Origin: Saccoglossus kowalevskii
Taxonomy: Eukaryota > Hemichordata > Enteropneusta > Harrimaniidae
Length of the DNA stretch: 62,049 bases
Reading direction: 5' to 3'
Assembly (NCBI RefSeq): GCF_000003605.2
Contig: NW_003116451.1
Span: 158,924-220,972, forward strand
The position numbers and the translations under genes were made by a program. The notes under the pieces were generated by a model. The model was given only the letters and a program-made list of their open reading frames with translations, ran no database searches and was not told the DNA's origin. This document shows positions 41,351 through 53,058 of the stretch, piece after piece. Numbering within the stretch: position 1 is the first letter of the stretch; every line of letters begins with the position of its first letter.

Positions 41351-42010
41351 AACTGAATATTGACAAGTGCTTGCAAAATTTTAAATGTATTTACACTGAT
41401 AACATGGTATCATTTTGAAAGACAAAATATATCAAATGATGCGTTTCACGAACAAGCACTTTGCACTATTGTACGGTAATCATAACAAACGATGAACATA
41501 ATCAAGTAAGTATTTATTCGAGTATGACATTTAAAAACAGACATATATAGTTGTTGTAATATATATTATCAATCACATGAAGAAGTGTCAATGAAATGTG
41601 TGCAGCTGAATAAATGTGATTGAAATTCAAAACTTTCGTGAAACTGTACATACAATACCCAATAATTGTTGATATTAATGAAAGTGCTCAATCTCTTTCC
41701 ATGTGGTATTGTTGTCTAGAATGACGTCTCTTCGGGACATCAAATTCCTGAGAAAAAAATAGTGGGACATATAAAAAATAATTTATTTCATTTATTGCGA
41801 TTCCATTCACACTCAATCCTCGAATCTGCATACATGCACTACATTTAGTCTATTTTTATCATCTTTCACAATTCTATACGTCAAATGGTTTGATTGCTTA
41901 TTTTCACACTTTTAAAATCACCCCCAAAACGATATTTACCTAACCAGAGTTCTTCTGGCATAGAGGACGATGGCACTAGACCAACAATAACCCATATTAA
42001 AAAGATACAA

Positions 42011-42753
42011 TTAAGGTAGAGATGCAGGTTCGTGGGCACTTGAGAGTGATTTTTTTTGCTTTTTATTATTCAAACAGTCTTGGCTATAGAATTTTGTAGA
42101 GTTGTGAACATACTCAAAAAACGATTTTAAAATATAGATAACAGGTGCAAACATTCTCTTTTTTGAATGCTTAGCAAGATTTAGCAAGGCTGCACGTAAA
42201 TAATAAAAAAGAAACATGGTGAAAAAAAGAAATGACGGGATCTCCATATTATGCACTATATTTAATTTTTAACAAAACGATAATACATTTAAATTTGGAA
42301 CAGTTACAGCCATTTTAATTATGAGCATTAGCAAACTTCTCACTGAGTGAATTGTTATGCAAATTAGCAATTATCTCAGCTTCTTTTTAGTGCACATCCC
42401 TGAACTTAAAAGAAATAGCTCCTAGACGCTTTGACCTTTTGTTTTGAAATTTCCACAAATGATTGACATGTGTTTATCTTCAAAACGCCGTCGGGGCTTT
42501 ATTTTTGGTTGAACAGTGTTACAACAATCACAACTAGCCTTGGTGTTAATTTATGCATAAACTTGGAGTAGTGAAGTTTGAGCTGCTCTCCTGCAAAATT
42601 GAAAACTGGTGGACAGTTTTCAAGACGGTACTTTCTTTATAGTAAACATATGTACCCATAAACCAATTTTGACAGGAAACAGAAGCATGGTTTAGAAGCT
42701 ATTTTTGTGCATATTTCAAACTACAGTGTCCATAAAAATAACAGTGTCCTTAA
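42011..42753 (-). mobile_element. TTAA-flanked non-autonomous element, copy B (family 2)
   Basis: 743 bases between TTAA at 42011-42014 and TTAA at 42750-42753. The plus-strand left end is TTAAGGTAGAGATGCAGG. The body is the reverse of copy A at 12740-13507. No coding capacity. Because copy A carries the same TTAAGG-AGATGCAG end on its other side, the family has inverted termini; copy B has a short deletion at its right end. Mobilisation by a piggyBac-type enzyme is inferred from the TTAA site. Confidence 0.75.
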
Positions 42754-42957
42754 TTCCGAACAATAGCAACATCATCAATCATTAATTTAGATAGTGTAAG
42801 GGAAATACTTTGCAATAATAGACTATTTTACATCTTGTTCATTCAAAATAGTACGGTATATGATATCTTTCTTGAAAAGCAGAGTTTAAAATCTGTTTTA
42901 TTAAATTCTCGTTTCCTACATGATTATAATTACAAAGCTGTCTTTGTGATTCTGCTA

Positions 42958-43018
42958 TGTGTAACAGTTGCTAGGGACACACCCATGTAATGTGTAATAG
43001 TTGCTAGGGACACACCCA
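42958..43018 (+). repeat. Tandem duplication, two 33-bp units
   Basis: tgtgtaacagttgctaggga followed by cacaccca occurs at 42958 and again at 42991 with one substitution (aac/aat). This is a recent-looking duplication. Confidence 0.85.
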
Positions 43019-43289
43019 CCTCTCCCCTGTGATGAATGATGACACTATGCATCTAGTAGTGAAGTTTATTTATTTTGGGTTGCTTGAAATCGCTTGTATG
43101 CATAAAATGAGGTCATGTGTTCACCTTTTTGGGCCTAGTTTACGCACAAATGAATATTTCACTTGTATCACGTATAGTATGATATTCACAGCTTTATATC
43201 GTTTGCCATAAGTGAGGTCGTGATTACTGGGATATAATATTATAAAATTATTTAAAGCATGTACACACCAAATAAGACAGTGGTTTGAT

Positions 43290-43420
43290 TATATATGAAA
43301 ACATTGTAATCTTCTTACTGAATCAAGTCTAGCCAACAATGTGCCCTCTATATCGGTTTCTTAGATGCACAAAAATCATTTAAAACATTCCAACAACTCA
43401 TTTGGTCTAAAAGCTAACAT
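43290..43420 (+). mobile_element. LINE reverse-transcriptase scrap (FLDAQKSF block)
   Basis: The frame near 43355 reads YIGFLDAQKSFKTF, matching the FLDAxKAFD block of LINE reverse transcriptases. Just upstream, another frame reads VIFLLNQV, like the segment that precedes it in those enzymes. It is a short, frameshifted fragment. Confidence 0.45.
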
Positions 43421-46263
43421 AACTCCATACCTACATGCAACATTTTGAACTCATAATGATATTCTTCAAAAATTATAGCAACCGATTCAGTTGAAACTAT
43501 AGGTTGTTATTTAGGAAAACAGTCCATTCACTGTGACTGTGTTCATGTCGTAATTCGTATGTTATGATAAGTAGAACCACATCTGTTCATGTACTTGAAT
43601 GTAAGTTATGTAGTTGTTACATTGACTGGCTATCGTTATTAAATATAACATTACACTTCCGATGGACACCTGCGAGTTTGATTTAGTAACATAATTAATA
43701 GAAGAACACATCTGGCGAACAATACTGGTTCAATGTCATAAACAGACAACATTAACAACCGAACTCATGCAGTGTGACCGTCAAATAGACAGATAAACTA
43801 TGATGTCAAACATTTTCTTTACTCGCAGTTTTCGGTAAGTCAAAAAACAATAATAAGCTATATGCAGTTCTAATAATAATTGAGTTATACACGTTTAACA
43901 TCAACTTTATATATCTACGTTTTCGCCAATCCTCATTGGAAATATTGATAAAATCGCAAACACTCGTATTACACTTTACAGCGTCGTCGAAATAACAACT
44001 TGTCATTGATTGGCTAAGAAGTTAAGGCCAATGAGCAAAAGGAGAAAACAATCAAAATGTATTTTTAGAAGAAAAGTGAAATTGCAAAGGTTAGTTTATT
44101 TTCATAAATAAAATAAAATTTTCAAATACAAAACCATTTTCAAATGTAAAAGTAAGATTGCAAATGTAAATCTATTTTCAAGTGAAATTACAAATATATA
44201 AGTTGAATTCAGATTTTAATTGTTGCTTATGCTTTCAGGTTTGATGTTAATACTAATTGTGATATAAACAAAGCAATTTTAAAATGCACATACAAATGTT
44301 ATTCATGAATGCGTGAAATAACCTGGCACTTTTCAAAATACCTAAACATTCCTCTCCTTGAACGTACCTACATAGTTGAAAGTTGAAGCTATTGTAATTA
44401 TTCATCGAACGAAATGTTCTATAACCCACAAACATTTTACCTTGATTTACCAGATATTTCATGTACTCATTTTTAAAACTAGAAATCGTTGTGATCAGGA
44501 CCCCTTATGACGTTCAGTTATATCGCAAAATGTTAAATTAATTTGAAATATAATGTTCTAAATTGGTTACGGTGGTTTGCGCTGTTCACCCCGCCGCTTT
44601 CGCGAACATCCGGGCATTCTGTTTGATCACTCGTTCTCAGTCGAACGTGAAACGACAATTAAAATAATTCCAATTGCACAAAATATAGAGTTGGGGTTCA
44701 TAAACAGCTATAAGTACAACATTAAAGCAGACCGTGGTCGTGCATATTTGACGATTCAAAGAAATTGTAGTTATATTTTACTCTATGATCTGAAGAACCG
44801 CGTGTCCAAATACATTTAATGTTACTGAGGCGGCAATTTTATTACATGCACAGGTGTTTAAGTTTAATACATGTCCCATTACAGCTCCTCTGTTTAATTG
44901 CGTTTTACATTTAATTAATTATCATAACTCTTTTTTGTGGATCACAAAGCAGACAGGATTTATACTGTAATCGAGGTTACAATTTTTCCCATCGATACGT
45001 GAAAGAGTCTAAAAACAGAATTTTAAAATTAGGTTTTGACCAATTTTTAGACTTTTTAAATAAGGACAGTAGAAATATTATATTACGTCAAATGATAACA
45101 TAAACTGTGCCTGGCAGGTACGTGCCACACTTGAAGTTGAAACACAGTATTTTCTGGAAATGAAATTTAAAATGTGTTATTAAACCTCGCCATACAATCA
45201 CTAGAGCTGAGCAGAATGGTATTATGTTATATAAATTCAAATGGAAGAGGCAAATACATATATCTGGGTAATTTAAAAATACAATTCAATAGAAAGTTTG
45301 AATTTCAAATAAAATCATGTTAAACAATCATGCATTTCCAGTAATGCAGCAACATTTGAATTATTGACGAATATAATTAAATATTAACAACAATTAAGTG
45401 CCAGACTGCGTATATGTAACAAGAAATGTACATGGATTCCGTGTGTTGATTACGTATAATGCATTTTATCTCCAGGCCCTCAAGGTAGTTAATCAATAAG
45501 TCTCATATTGTACCATTTCGCGAGTCCCGACCTTCCCGTGTCGCCTACTACTCGTGAATGATAGAATATTGTGGGAACAAACATACTGGACGGGTGGTTA
45601 CGCAAGATTATTTATAGCTGGTTACTGAAAGTTTTGCACTTGAACATTTATTATACATCTGATCAGGGAGGAGCAATCACATTTGTTCTTCCATTACTAC
45701 ACTACAGTTATGGAGTTCTTCCCCACTTTCAAACTAATGTACGCTTACTTAGGTTACAATAGATCAGTTTGTCGTCACAGATGCGAAACACACACGTCAA
45801 ACGTCTTTTAATAGCATCCTTAGCAAAAGTTTCTTTTACACAATTTGTTGATTTTTTTCTGTCAATACATTGTATTAGAAAAGTAGGAATTATTTACTGC
45901 ACAATTTATAACGCGTATACATTTGGACAGGATGTATTTAATTGGATTTATAACGCATTAAATTTATCATAACGTGAAAAATGATGATTGCGTGAGCAAA
46001 GCAAATATATGTTGAAAGTAAATTAAAAATTCGAAAAATACACAAGCGGAACAACACTAATAATCGTTATATTCGGTTAATGCGAATATACAACTAAACA
46101 GTCGTATCAGCAAAATAACATCGGAATATAGATTCCATTAATAGCATACTAGGAATCATTTCTTATTACTCAACATACAGTATATTGTGTTATTTCTTCG
46201 AGTTATTTAGTTACGGAAGTGGACTGGTATAGTTCGACATGTCAGCAAATTACATTCCAATAT

Positions 46264-46290
46264 TGTAAAACACATACAGTGTGTTTTACA
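46264..46290. repeat. Perfect 11-bp stem hairpin
   Basis: TGTAAAACACA, a five-base loop, then TGTGTTTTACA. It recalls the termini of the TA-flanked MITE at 10779, so it may be a collapsed element end; function unknown. Confidence 0.6.
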
Positions 46291-47498
46291 GCAATCGAAG
46301 TTGGCAGAATTAAATCTTTTCAATCATCGATTTGAACATAAAGTCACGATGATGATTGTATCATCATAGATGAATATATGATGCGTTTTATGTTGAAACT
46401 ATTTATAAACGGAATTACATCATCAATCAGAATATATCACGCCAAATATAACGAACATCCAAATCACAGAATGTAATAAAGCGTGTGTTATTTGACAACG
46501 AAAATAAATTCATTGTAAATCATTCGATTACTGTCGAATAAACGTATTCCCAAGCGACGTTTGTTCGGTATGGTTTCCATGTGAAGTTCTGTGGCATAAT
46601 GCGTGTGTTTACACTCATATATAAAATAGTTCAAAATGAGTATATGATCCATTTGATATACGACATTTTCTTTATTTGCTGTAATTTATTGCGACAGTAT
46701 TTGTTATACAAGGGCAAATGTCAAATGTTTTACATTTATTTGTAATCCCGGAACACATCAAAAACACATTAGTGATGAAAATGAGGTGAAAGTTTAAATT
46801 AGTTCGGAAAATTACGATGTGTTTGTTATTTCGTTAACAATTTCTTATTAATAACAATGGCATCTGACTATAAACCCATTTAGTGTTGCGCTTCGCGGAT
46901 GGTTGCGTATAGTTAAATAAGAATAGATTACCTCATTTCAAACGGCCCAGCAGTTTGTTGTGTCATAACTTAACTTTTACAATGAAACCTTTATTATATC
47001 TTTATTATATCATACAACGTTAATACAAAAAATAACGATTGACTATGACTTGTTTAGAATTACAACTTTTTACATGTGTAAAACTTTTATATATTAAATC
47101 AGTTCTTAATGGTGTTGTTGCAGGAATAGATTAATACACTTCGAATAAAGATGGTTTGCAATTATCAATCCTGTCTCGAAAATAAAAAAAAATATAAATA
47201 TATAATAAAGCCTAATAAAGAAAATTGTGTTTGAATTATTTGACATGCTTAGTAATATAATAAATGCAACAGTTGCAGCTTTAATAACAATATATCCGCA
47301 GGGTTTCCTGCCATCTGAACACGTGCATTTTCTTAGATTAAGTTGTGACCGAGTTTTAGCGTCTTAGGTATCACCAAGTCACCGAAACACCATGTTTTAC
47401 CAGTTGAAAAACAGTAATTTGTACAAATAAATAACATTACTTGTTGTAATTTCTCAATTAAAACATTTGTTTGATAACTATCTATATTTTATTTTTAG

Positions 47499-47714
47499 GT
47501 TCTGAAAATGGTACTTGTTGTGATTGTTGCTTTTTTTGTCTGCTGGATCCCTTTACACAGCATACGTTTAATCACCATGTTAAATCCGTCGGTTCTGGAA
47601 GTTGATGGTTCAGGGCCCACCGTTGTGCGACTATATTTTACATTTCACTGGTTAGCCATGGCGCATAGCTGTGTGAATCCAATGATATATGCATTTCTTA
47701 ATAAGAAATTTCGA
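47499..47714 (+). CDS. Class A neuropeptide-type GPCR, exon 3 (TM6 and TM7)
   Basis: The acceptor tttttag ends at 47498; phase 0 continues from the third loop. Residues 260-331. TM6 carries FFVCWIPLHSIR (C274-W275-I-P277, the CWxP switch). TM7 carries HWLAMAHSCVNPMIYAF (N319-P320-x-x-Y323, the NPxxY motif), then NKKFR at the start of helix 8. HWLAM before NPxxY is typical of the peptide-receptor branch that includes RYamide, NPY and tachykinin receptors. The donor is cga|gtaagt after 47714, phase 0. If unspliced, the frame stays open for 45 more codons to 47849, giving a different, non-Cys tail. Confidence 0.9.
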
Positions 47715-48405
47715 GTAAGTCGTACATGGCGTCCTTTCTACTTTTCCTTTTCTTATATTAGGAATTATATATTTCTTGTTAAACACATTTTACGGATACA
47801 AGAAAAGTATATTTATTATCTATATAATCTCAATAACCCTTTTTCTTGAGTGTCGAATTACGTCAATAATTAAGGGTACATGCAAACGACATGTGGGAAA
47901 CCCAGGTTACACTGTAGAGGGTATAGGGCTTATGTGTACGATTTGAAACAAAATTGACTTTAAATTGTCAGCAAAAGGTCAAGGAAAGTAGAAAAAATAA
48001 ATCATTATTTAGCTTATATACAAATTCACAGACTTCCATTCATAGTCATCTGGCGTACAAATGATAATAAAATAAATGCGAATCATTTACTGCAGTCTAC
48101 TCTATGTGGCAGCCATTTTGAATACGGCTTGATATTAAATGAAGAGACAAATTGAGAAACGGGATTTTTAGATTCCTACAAATCAGACTAAAAATACTAA
48201 ACTTTCACAACCAAACGATTCATTTGGGCAACTTTAAGCCAACCGTTAACACAATTCGGCGGATTTCGTCGTTGTTGTTGAAACGAACACCTAATTAAAT
48301 GAACCCAGAACACTTTCCCTGGGTATTTGAAACCGATATCGTTTCCAGTATGTGTAAACTACATCATTCACACTGTAACGTGTTTCTAACATTATTGTAT
48401 TTCAG
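47715..48405 (+). other. Receptor intron 3
   Basis: A 691-base intron between the donor gtaagt and the acceptor tatttcag. The first 132 bases plus a stop continue the receptor frame. Nothing else was recognised. Confidence 0.8.
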
Positions 48406-48825
48406 GTGGATCTGGCCCACAAGTGTTGTTGCGAAAGAGAACAATCACACAGTTTCTTTCAGAGCAAAAAGGAGACAATGGGTCAATCTTCAGTCATGCA
48501 GACAGGTAATGTGTACTCTCTGCAAAAGTTATCACTGCGTCGTGCATCCAATAAAAAGAAGTCCCATGTCAAACATGATGAATATGACAGCAACACAGAC
48601 TCAACAAAAAGCAAACGGGGGAATTCACAGTTGGAAATTGATAAATATGGCGGCAGTACAGAATCAAATAATAGTGAACGGAAGAGTGCACAGTTGGAAA
48701 TTGATAAACATGTCGGCAACACGGAATCAACCAAGAGCGAGTGGGGGAATTTACAGTTAGACATTGATACACGTGGAGGCAATACACAGTCAATGAACAA
48801 TGAAATAAGGAATGAACAAGTGTAA
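48406..48825 (+). CDS. Class A neuropeptide-type GPCR, exon 4 (cytoplasmic tail, repeated)
   Basis: The acceptor ttgtatttcag ends at 48405; phase 0. Residues 332-470. VDLAHKCCCERE completes helix 8 with a Cys cluster fit for palmitoylation. After a basic region (SLRRASNKKKSH, which includes an RRAS site of PKA type) the tail holds about three and a half copies of a 21-residue unit: G-N-T-E-S-T-K-S-E-x-G-N-x-Q-L-E-I-D-K-x-x. The units are rich in Ser/Thr/Asn and acidic residues, which could serve as phosphorylation and arrestin-binding sites (inference). The underlying 63-base units start at 48628, 48691 and 48754. The stop TAA lies inside the next, decayed unit. A possible polyadenylation signal AATAAA is at 48897. 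Confidence 0.85.
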   Translation: MDLAHKCCCEREQSHSFFQSKKETMGQSSVMQTGNVYSLQKLSLRRASNKKKSHVKHDEYDSNTDSTKSKRGNSQLEIDKYGGSTESNNSERKSAQLEIDKHVGNTESTKSEWGNLQLDIDTRGGNTQSMNNEIRNEQV

Positions 48826-49640
48826 TCGGGTAACATGGCAACAGTCTATCCTAACAGTAAATAATTACATGGCGGTAACTAAAACACCTGGTCAACAATA
48901 AACGAGACATGAATTAATTAGATTCAGCCACACTGGTCCTGTAACATTGGTAATGCTTGTTCAGCTGTGTCTCGAATTTCTTGGTTATTCTATATATTAA
49001 GTAAAATAGTTTAAAATTCAGTCAAGCAATCTCTTGCAAAAAGTGATATTTCACATTCGACACCGGCGCATTCTAATTTTAGGATGAAGCTCAATGTACA
49101 TTTAAAATCCCATAAATACTACGGTTATACATATATAAACCAACCGACCAACCAACAACAGACGGAATATCGTGCAGTTGGCATATCATAAACCAACAAC
49201 GAATGGAATATCGCGCAATGCACAACCAACAACCAGCAATGAAAAACAAAACAAGGCATAATTGGAATTAAAATATAACACCAGACCAACCGACATGAAC
49301 AGGGCAATGGGCAGTTAGAATATGATAAACATGGCAGGTGCACCAACCAACCAAAATAAAAAATAAATACGATAGACGTGGCGGTATTTCATTACGAACA
49401 CAGGTGGGAACTGATAAACATGGCGGCCCTGCACGACCTACCAAATGGGTACAATGTATCAGGTGACTGGGCAACTGGAATGTGATGAAAATTACGTGAT
49501 AATAAAACCCAAAATAAAGTGAGTGACCCAGACGCTTGCGAAATTTCATATATTAAATATATTTCCGAAACAAAACATATTAACGCATTCTGGAGATACA
49601 TGGCGACACAGAGCCACAACGGAATGACAATATAGCGACA
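48590..49640 (+). repeat. 63-bp minisatellite spanning the receptor tail and its 3' flank
   Basis: Coding units (cagttggaaattgataaaca then tgtcggcaac) at 48628, 48691 and 48754 are followed, after the stop, by recognisable decayed copies. Examples are cagttagaatatgataaaca and tggcag near 49311, gggaactgataaacatggcg near 49405, and gcaactggaatgtgatgaaa near 49471. Intervening stretches are rich in accaaccaac, which echoes gaatcaaccaag of the unit. The coding tail is therefore one end of a longer, mostly decayed array. Confidence 0.75.
48897..48902 (+). terminator. Possible polyadenylation signal of the receptor gene
   Basis: AATAAA lies 72 bases after the stop codon. It is the first canonical hexamer downstream. 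In AT-rich DNA such a match is weak evidence. Confidence 0.35.
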
Positions 49641-49654
49641 AAGCCCGATAAGCA

Positions 49655-49850
49655 TTGACTCTATTCATAATTTCATATATTATAATCTCGTATTGATGCA
49701 TAATTATTACCTTGCTCATCTTGCTCGTATTAATCGTTTGTTGTACAATAATAAGATGAATTATCTGGTTTCGATTCAGAAACCCTTTTGTCACAAAACG
49801 TATATTCAAGTTTTCATTTACTACTAAATATTGCATATCATTGTGGTTGT
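49655..49850 (+). repeat. Interspersed repeat, related to 59010-59245
   Basis: Shares tatattataatctc-tattgatg, aacccttttgt-caaaacgta and attgcatatcattgtgg with 59010-59245, same orientation and order, diverged. Non-coding. Confidence 0.55.
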
Positions 49851-50039
49851 AGATATTAACTTATTTGCACAAATCGGTATCAGTCACTGTTACTGTTGCA
49901 AAGTAACTATATGATATATGAAATGATAGAAGATTAATTCACGTGAATGTCGCAAAAACGCAAAATAAAAACAGAAATATTGAAGAAAATAAAAAAAGGT
50001 TTATTTATCCTAGTGTCATTTCATATTTACTCGGCGTGT

Positions 50040-50600
50040 AATACGTGTTTTATTAGGGCGATATCCCTGGGCGTTCTGTGTTGCCATTGGTCATAAATAA
50101 GTTCGCGCACATAATAGGAGTTTTATCGCACATCAATGTTCATGAATGTATATAGAATGTAATATTATATATCCCTGATCATAAAGTACATGTTAAATAT
50201 TCATTTTTCAATGTATGTTATTGTATGGTCGTTTTTCATTCTTGTTTTTTATGGTAGGTAATATTATTTAAAGATAACCACGCTAGTATAATGGAATTCA
50301 ATGTATCATTTTACTACCTTTTCATAATCAACGTTCTCATATGGTTCACTAATAATACATAGTTAAACTGTAATGCACCATTAAATGTATTGTGAGATGA
50401 ATAAAAGCACATTAACTTGCCAATGTGATCACTGGACAAATAAAGTACTCTTTTATGGTTCATTAAATTAATGCGAGAAAGATGACGGTGTGTAGGATTC
50501 ATGTGAATTATTAGTCTTTTGATGTAATGCTCATCACATTTTAGAGTGAATCTATTATCTCCTAACATTTCACGACAATATAATCAGCAATTCCTTTTTG
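50040..50600 (+). repeat. Interspersed repeat family R, copy 1
   Basis: About 560 bases, running from gccattggtcataaataagt through tatttatagttaaact-type and gatgaataaaa blocks to tagtcttttgatgtaatgc. It aligns by eye with the reverse complement of 57190-57790 and with 53578-53955 and 61350-61580. Non-coding, no terminal repeat identified. Confidence 0.6.
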
Positions 50601-51011
50601 CCTGTTCCTGTTGTTTCTTCAAAGAGAAGACATATCACATCGTAAAAATGATTAATTTTGTAAATATTATAACAAATGTATTCAATACGTATATGGCCAA
50701 CAAATGCAGACAGTGGGGTCACGACAACACAACGAAATAAGTACAACGAATGACAAGTTTCAGTTTCCTCTAGTGTTATGAGCATGTGTACATATAGAAT
50801 CTGTGGTTTGATTTAGTTTGTTTGTGTGTGCAGGACAACAGGTAGCATAAATTACCGATTGAGCTCTTATCGTAGAAAGACATAGATATCACAGTAATAA
50901 GGCAGTTTTCATGAACAAGTCGTAATATTATTTTCATCAAAAATGCCAAAAATATTAGCTGGAATAAATGATATCGTCACGAAATGAATAAATATCTATT
51001 ATGAAAATTTA

Positions 51012-51254
51012 GACCTTCCTGGAAAGTTTGTGGTCAAGTCGCTATTATTTTACAGCAAAGTCTTCTTGCAACGAAGAGTAATTTTGATGCCGATTCACAG
51101 ACAGGTTTTGCATGTAAATTAGCTTTGATGTGGAATCAACTGAATTTGCTATGACACAAGCTTCCTTCAAAGTAACATTATTTCCTGCAAAGCTCCACTA
51201 ACAAGTCTTTCTTGCAAAGTCACTGATAATGATATTGAGATTACCAGGAAGGTC
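51012..51254. repeat. Inverted repeat ends around a 243-bp segment
   Basis: gaccttcctgg at 51012 and ccaggaaggtc at 51244 are exact inverted repeats. The interior repeats agtctttcttgcaa-type motifs. It may be a small element; no target duplication is clear. Confidence 0.3.
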
Positions 51255-52474
51255 ATATGCAGCCATGATTTCAAAACATTGCACTAAAAATATCTCAAAA
51301 TGTGACGGTTCTTCAATCTAAAATGAAAAATCAAAGAACAGCAGACAACGTGATGAAAGATAATATCAGGTAGGTAATGCAACATTTATTATTCATTTTC
51401 ATAAATACAACATAACTATTCGGACATTGGAGTAATTTCGGTTCAACGTCACTAAGACTTATTTTTTGAACAAATTAAAATGTTAAGAAACTTCAACCAT
51501 GGTAAGTCGCTTTTTATATATTCAAACAAGTGAAACTTGTTTTGAAATTTGGAGGAAGTTCACTATAATCCGTATAATTGTCCGACAAATCAAATATAAT
51601 GGCGTTCTTGAAGCGCTTGGTATTTTGGCGTGTAGGGGGAGAAGTGTGCAGGTTAATCAAGCGTGATTGATCCACTAGATGTTAAAACCTATGAGTGTGT
51701 GTGAGCGTTACCGATAGTGCCGATAAACCTGGATTGTGTGGCGTAGTATCAGGACTAATTACCTACACACAAGTTTCAATGATAACTATCTATTTAGGCT
51801 TTGCTAATTGCTAATTTTATGAATATTCCGCCACTATTTCGAACACTTTTTTAAACGACTTCTTCTCAAAAACGGCTGCATCATTTGGGCTTTTCCTATT
51901 TTTTTATTAGTCATGTGGTTCGGCAGTCATATTGGATTTGGTAAAACCCAAAGGTGCTTAATTACACCATATCTTGGATTTCATAATTTACTGAAATTGA
52001 CCGATTACTCGTGATCTATTCAAGTGTCATCTACTCTACTAGTAGAAATTACTCTGTGAAAATCAGGTTCCTAGATTCCACGTGGTTTGGCAAACGTAAT
52101 TTTTGTGAATATAGTCTTTTTTCGATTTGAATGTTTCACTTGCATAATTGGTATTGACGACAGTAATTTTGTTGGCCATTAAACACGCTATCCAAATCCC
52201 ATCTTTCTTTTCACGAAACCCAGTCGTTCTGGAGAAAAATATTTCTAAATATTTTATCACATTTGTTTTTGTATTGTGCAATGCAGTATGATAAAGGTGG
52301 AGGGCCCAGTACACACTGTATTACATGTCTTCATCCACCCGCCAATCAAACACACACTTTAGAATAGGAACTTCCGGGGATTTTTGCGGTCCAGTGAGCC
52401 ATGTACAAGCCGGCGTCAATAGCAACAGAGAGGTCCAATGATCAAAGAAATTCCCGGAACTACTTTCGTTTGCT

Positions 52475-52790
52475 TGGGGAAACTTTAGACTTGTGGAGTA
52501 GTTCTTATCGCGAAGACAGCGATCCAAATTACACTTCATGTTGGCGAGGGAAGCTAGCTCATATCCGTGGGAGGCGCCGAGATTCTCCGGTATTCTGAGT
52601 TAGCCACTCGGTACAGCGACGGACATCACATTCGGTGGTTGTAACGGTACTTTGCTTCTGGTGTGCTTTTATAAAATCGACTGGTACTTCATTTTCTAGT
52701 GCTGGTCCAAAAATGTCATCAAGTTGGTCCAGTCCCATGAACCGCAACCTCTGCATAATATCCATTTCGTCTGCTGCAGCCACCATCGTC
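52475..52790 (-). mobile_element. Crypton/KIAA1958-type recombinase, N-terminal fragment
   Basis: Minus strand. From an ATG at 52786 the frame reads LDDIFGPALENEVPVDFIKA, then TTTECDVRRCTEWL, a pattern typical of the N-terminal region of DUF3504/KIAA1958-like proteins derived from Crypton tyrosine-recombinase transposons (FIxxQxNxxTxxxTxxDVxxFxxWL). After LPRI the frame breaks, and a second frame supplies YELASLANMKCNLDRCLRDK, the next conserved block of the same family. The segment normally lying between the two is absent, so there is an internal deletion and frameshift. No catalytic domain remains. It is a dead copy. Confidence 0.55.
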
Positions 52791-53058
52791 TGCAGGTTGT
52801 CAAGGAAGCCGGTTAACAGGATGCGTAAAAATATCCATCCGCAGTGCCAAACTTATCGATTAACGCGATTGCATGCAAAACTTTGTTGCTGCTTATGAAC
52901 AAACAAGAATTACCTTTAAACATTAAGATATAAATCCTATATTCTTTATGTTTTTAAAGGCATGTAATAAAAATATCACAGCCCGAAAATGGGCGTTAGT
53001 GCCCTCGCCCAAAGAGATCATTTGCCCGGAAAATTATCACCTGCGCTCGTGCACAAAC

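Larger units (their letters stand above)
11717..47498 (+). other. Receptor intron 2, about 35.8 kb, filled with mobile DNA
   Basis: Inferred from the matching phase-0 donor (gtgagt at 11717) and acceptor (tttttag ending 47498), and from the fact that TM5 is on one side and TM6 on the other. It holds a Ty3/gypsy fossil, a LINE, MITEs and tandem repeats listed separately. The stretches 13508-18685, 27000-30850, 34600-36790, 36940-37800, 37860-39220, 39460-41040, 41350-42010 and 43420-46260 show nothing I can name: AT-rich sequence with only short, random-looking open frames. Confidence 0.8.

Noticed and set aside
44577-44819. Open frame of 80 codons in a slightly GC-richer stretch
   Set aside because: No domain, no splice context and no homologue recognised.
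48299-48841. Additional open frames on both strands over receptor exon 4
   Set aside because: A repeat of a length divisible by three keeps several frames open together; only the frame spliced to helix 8 makes sense.
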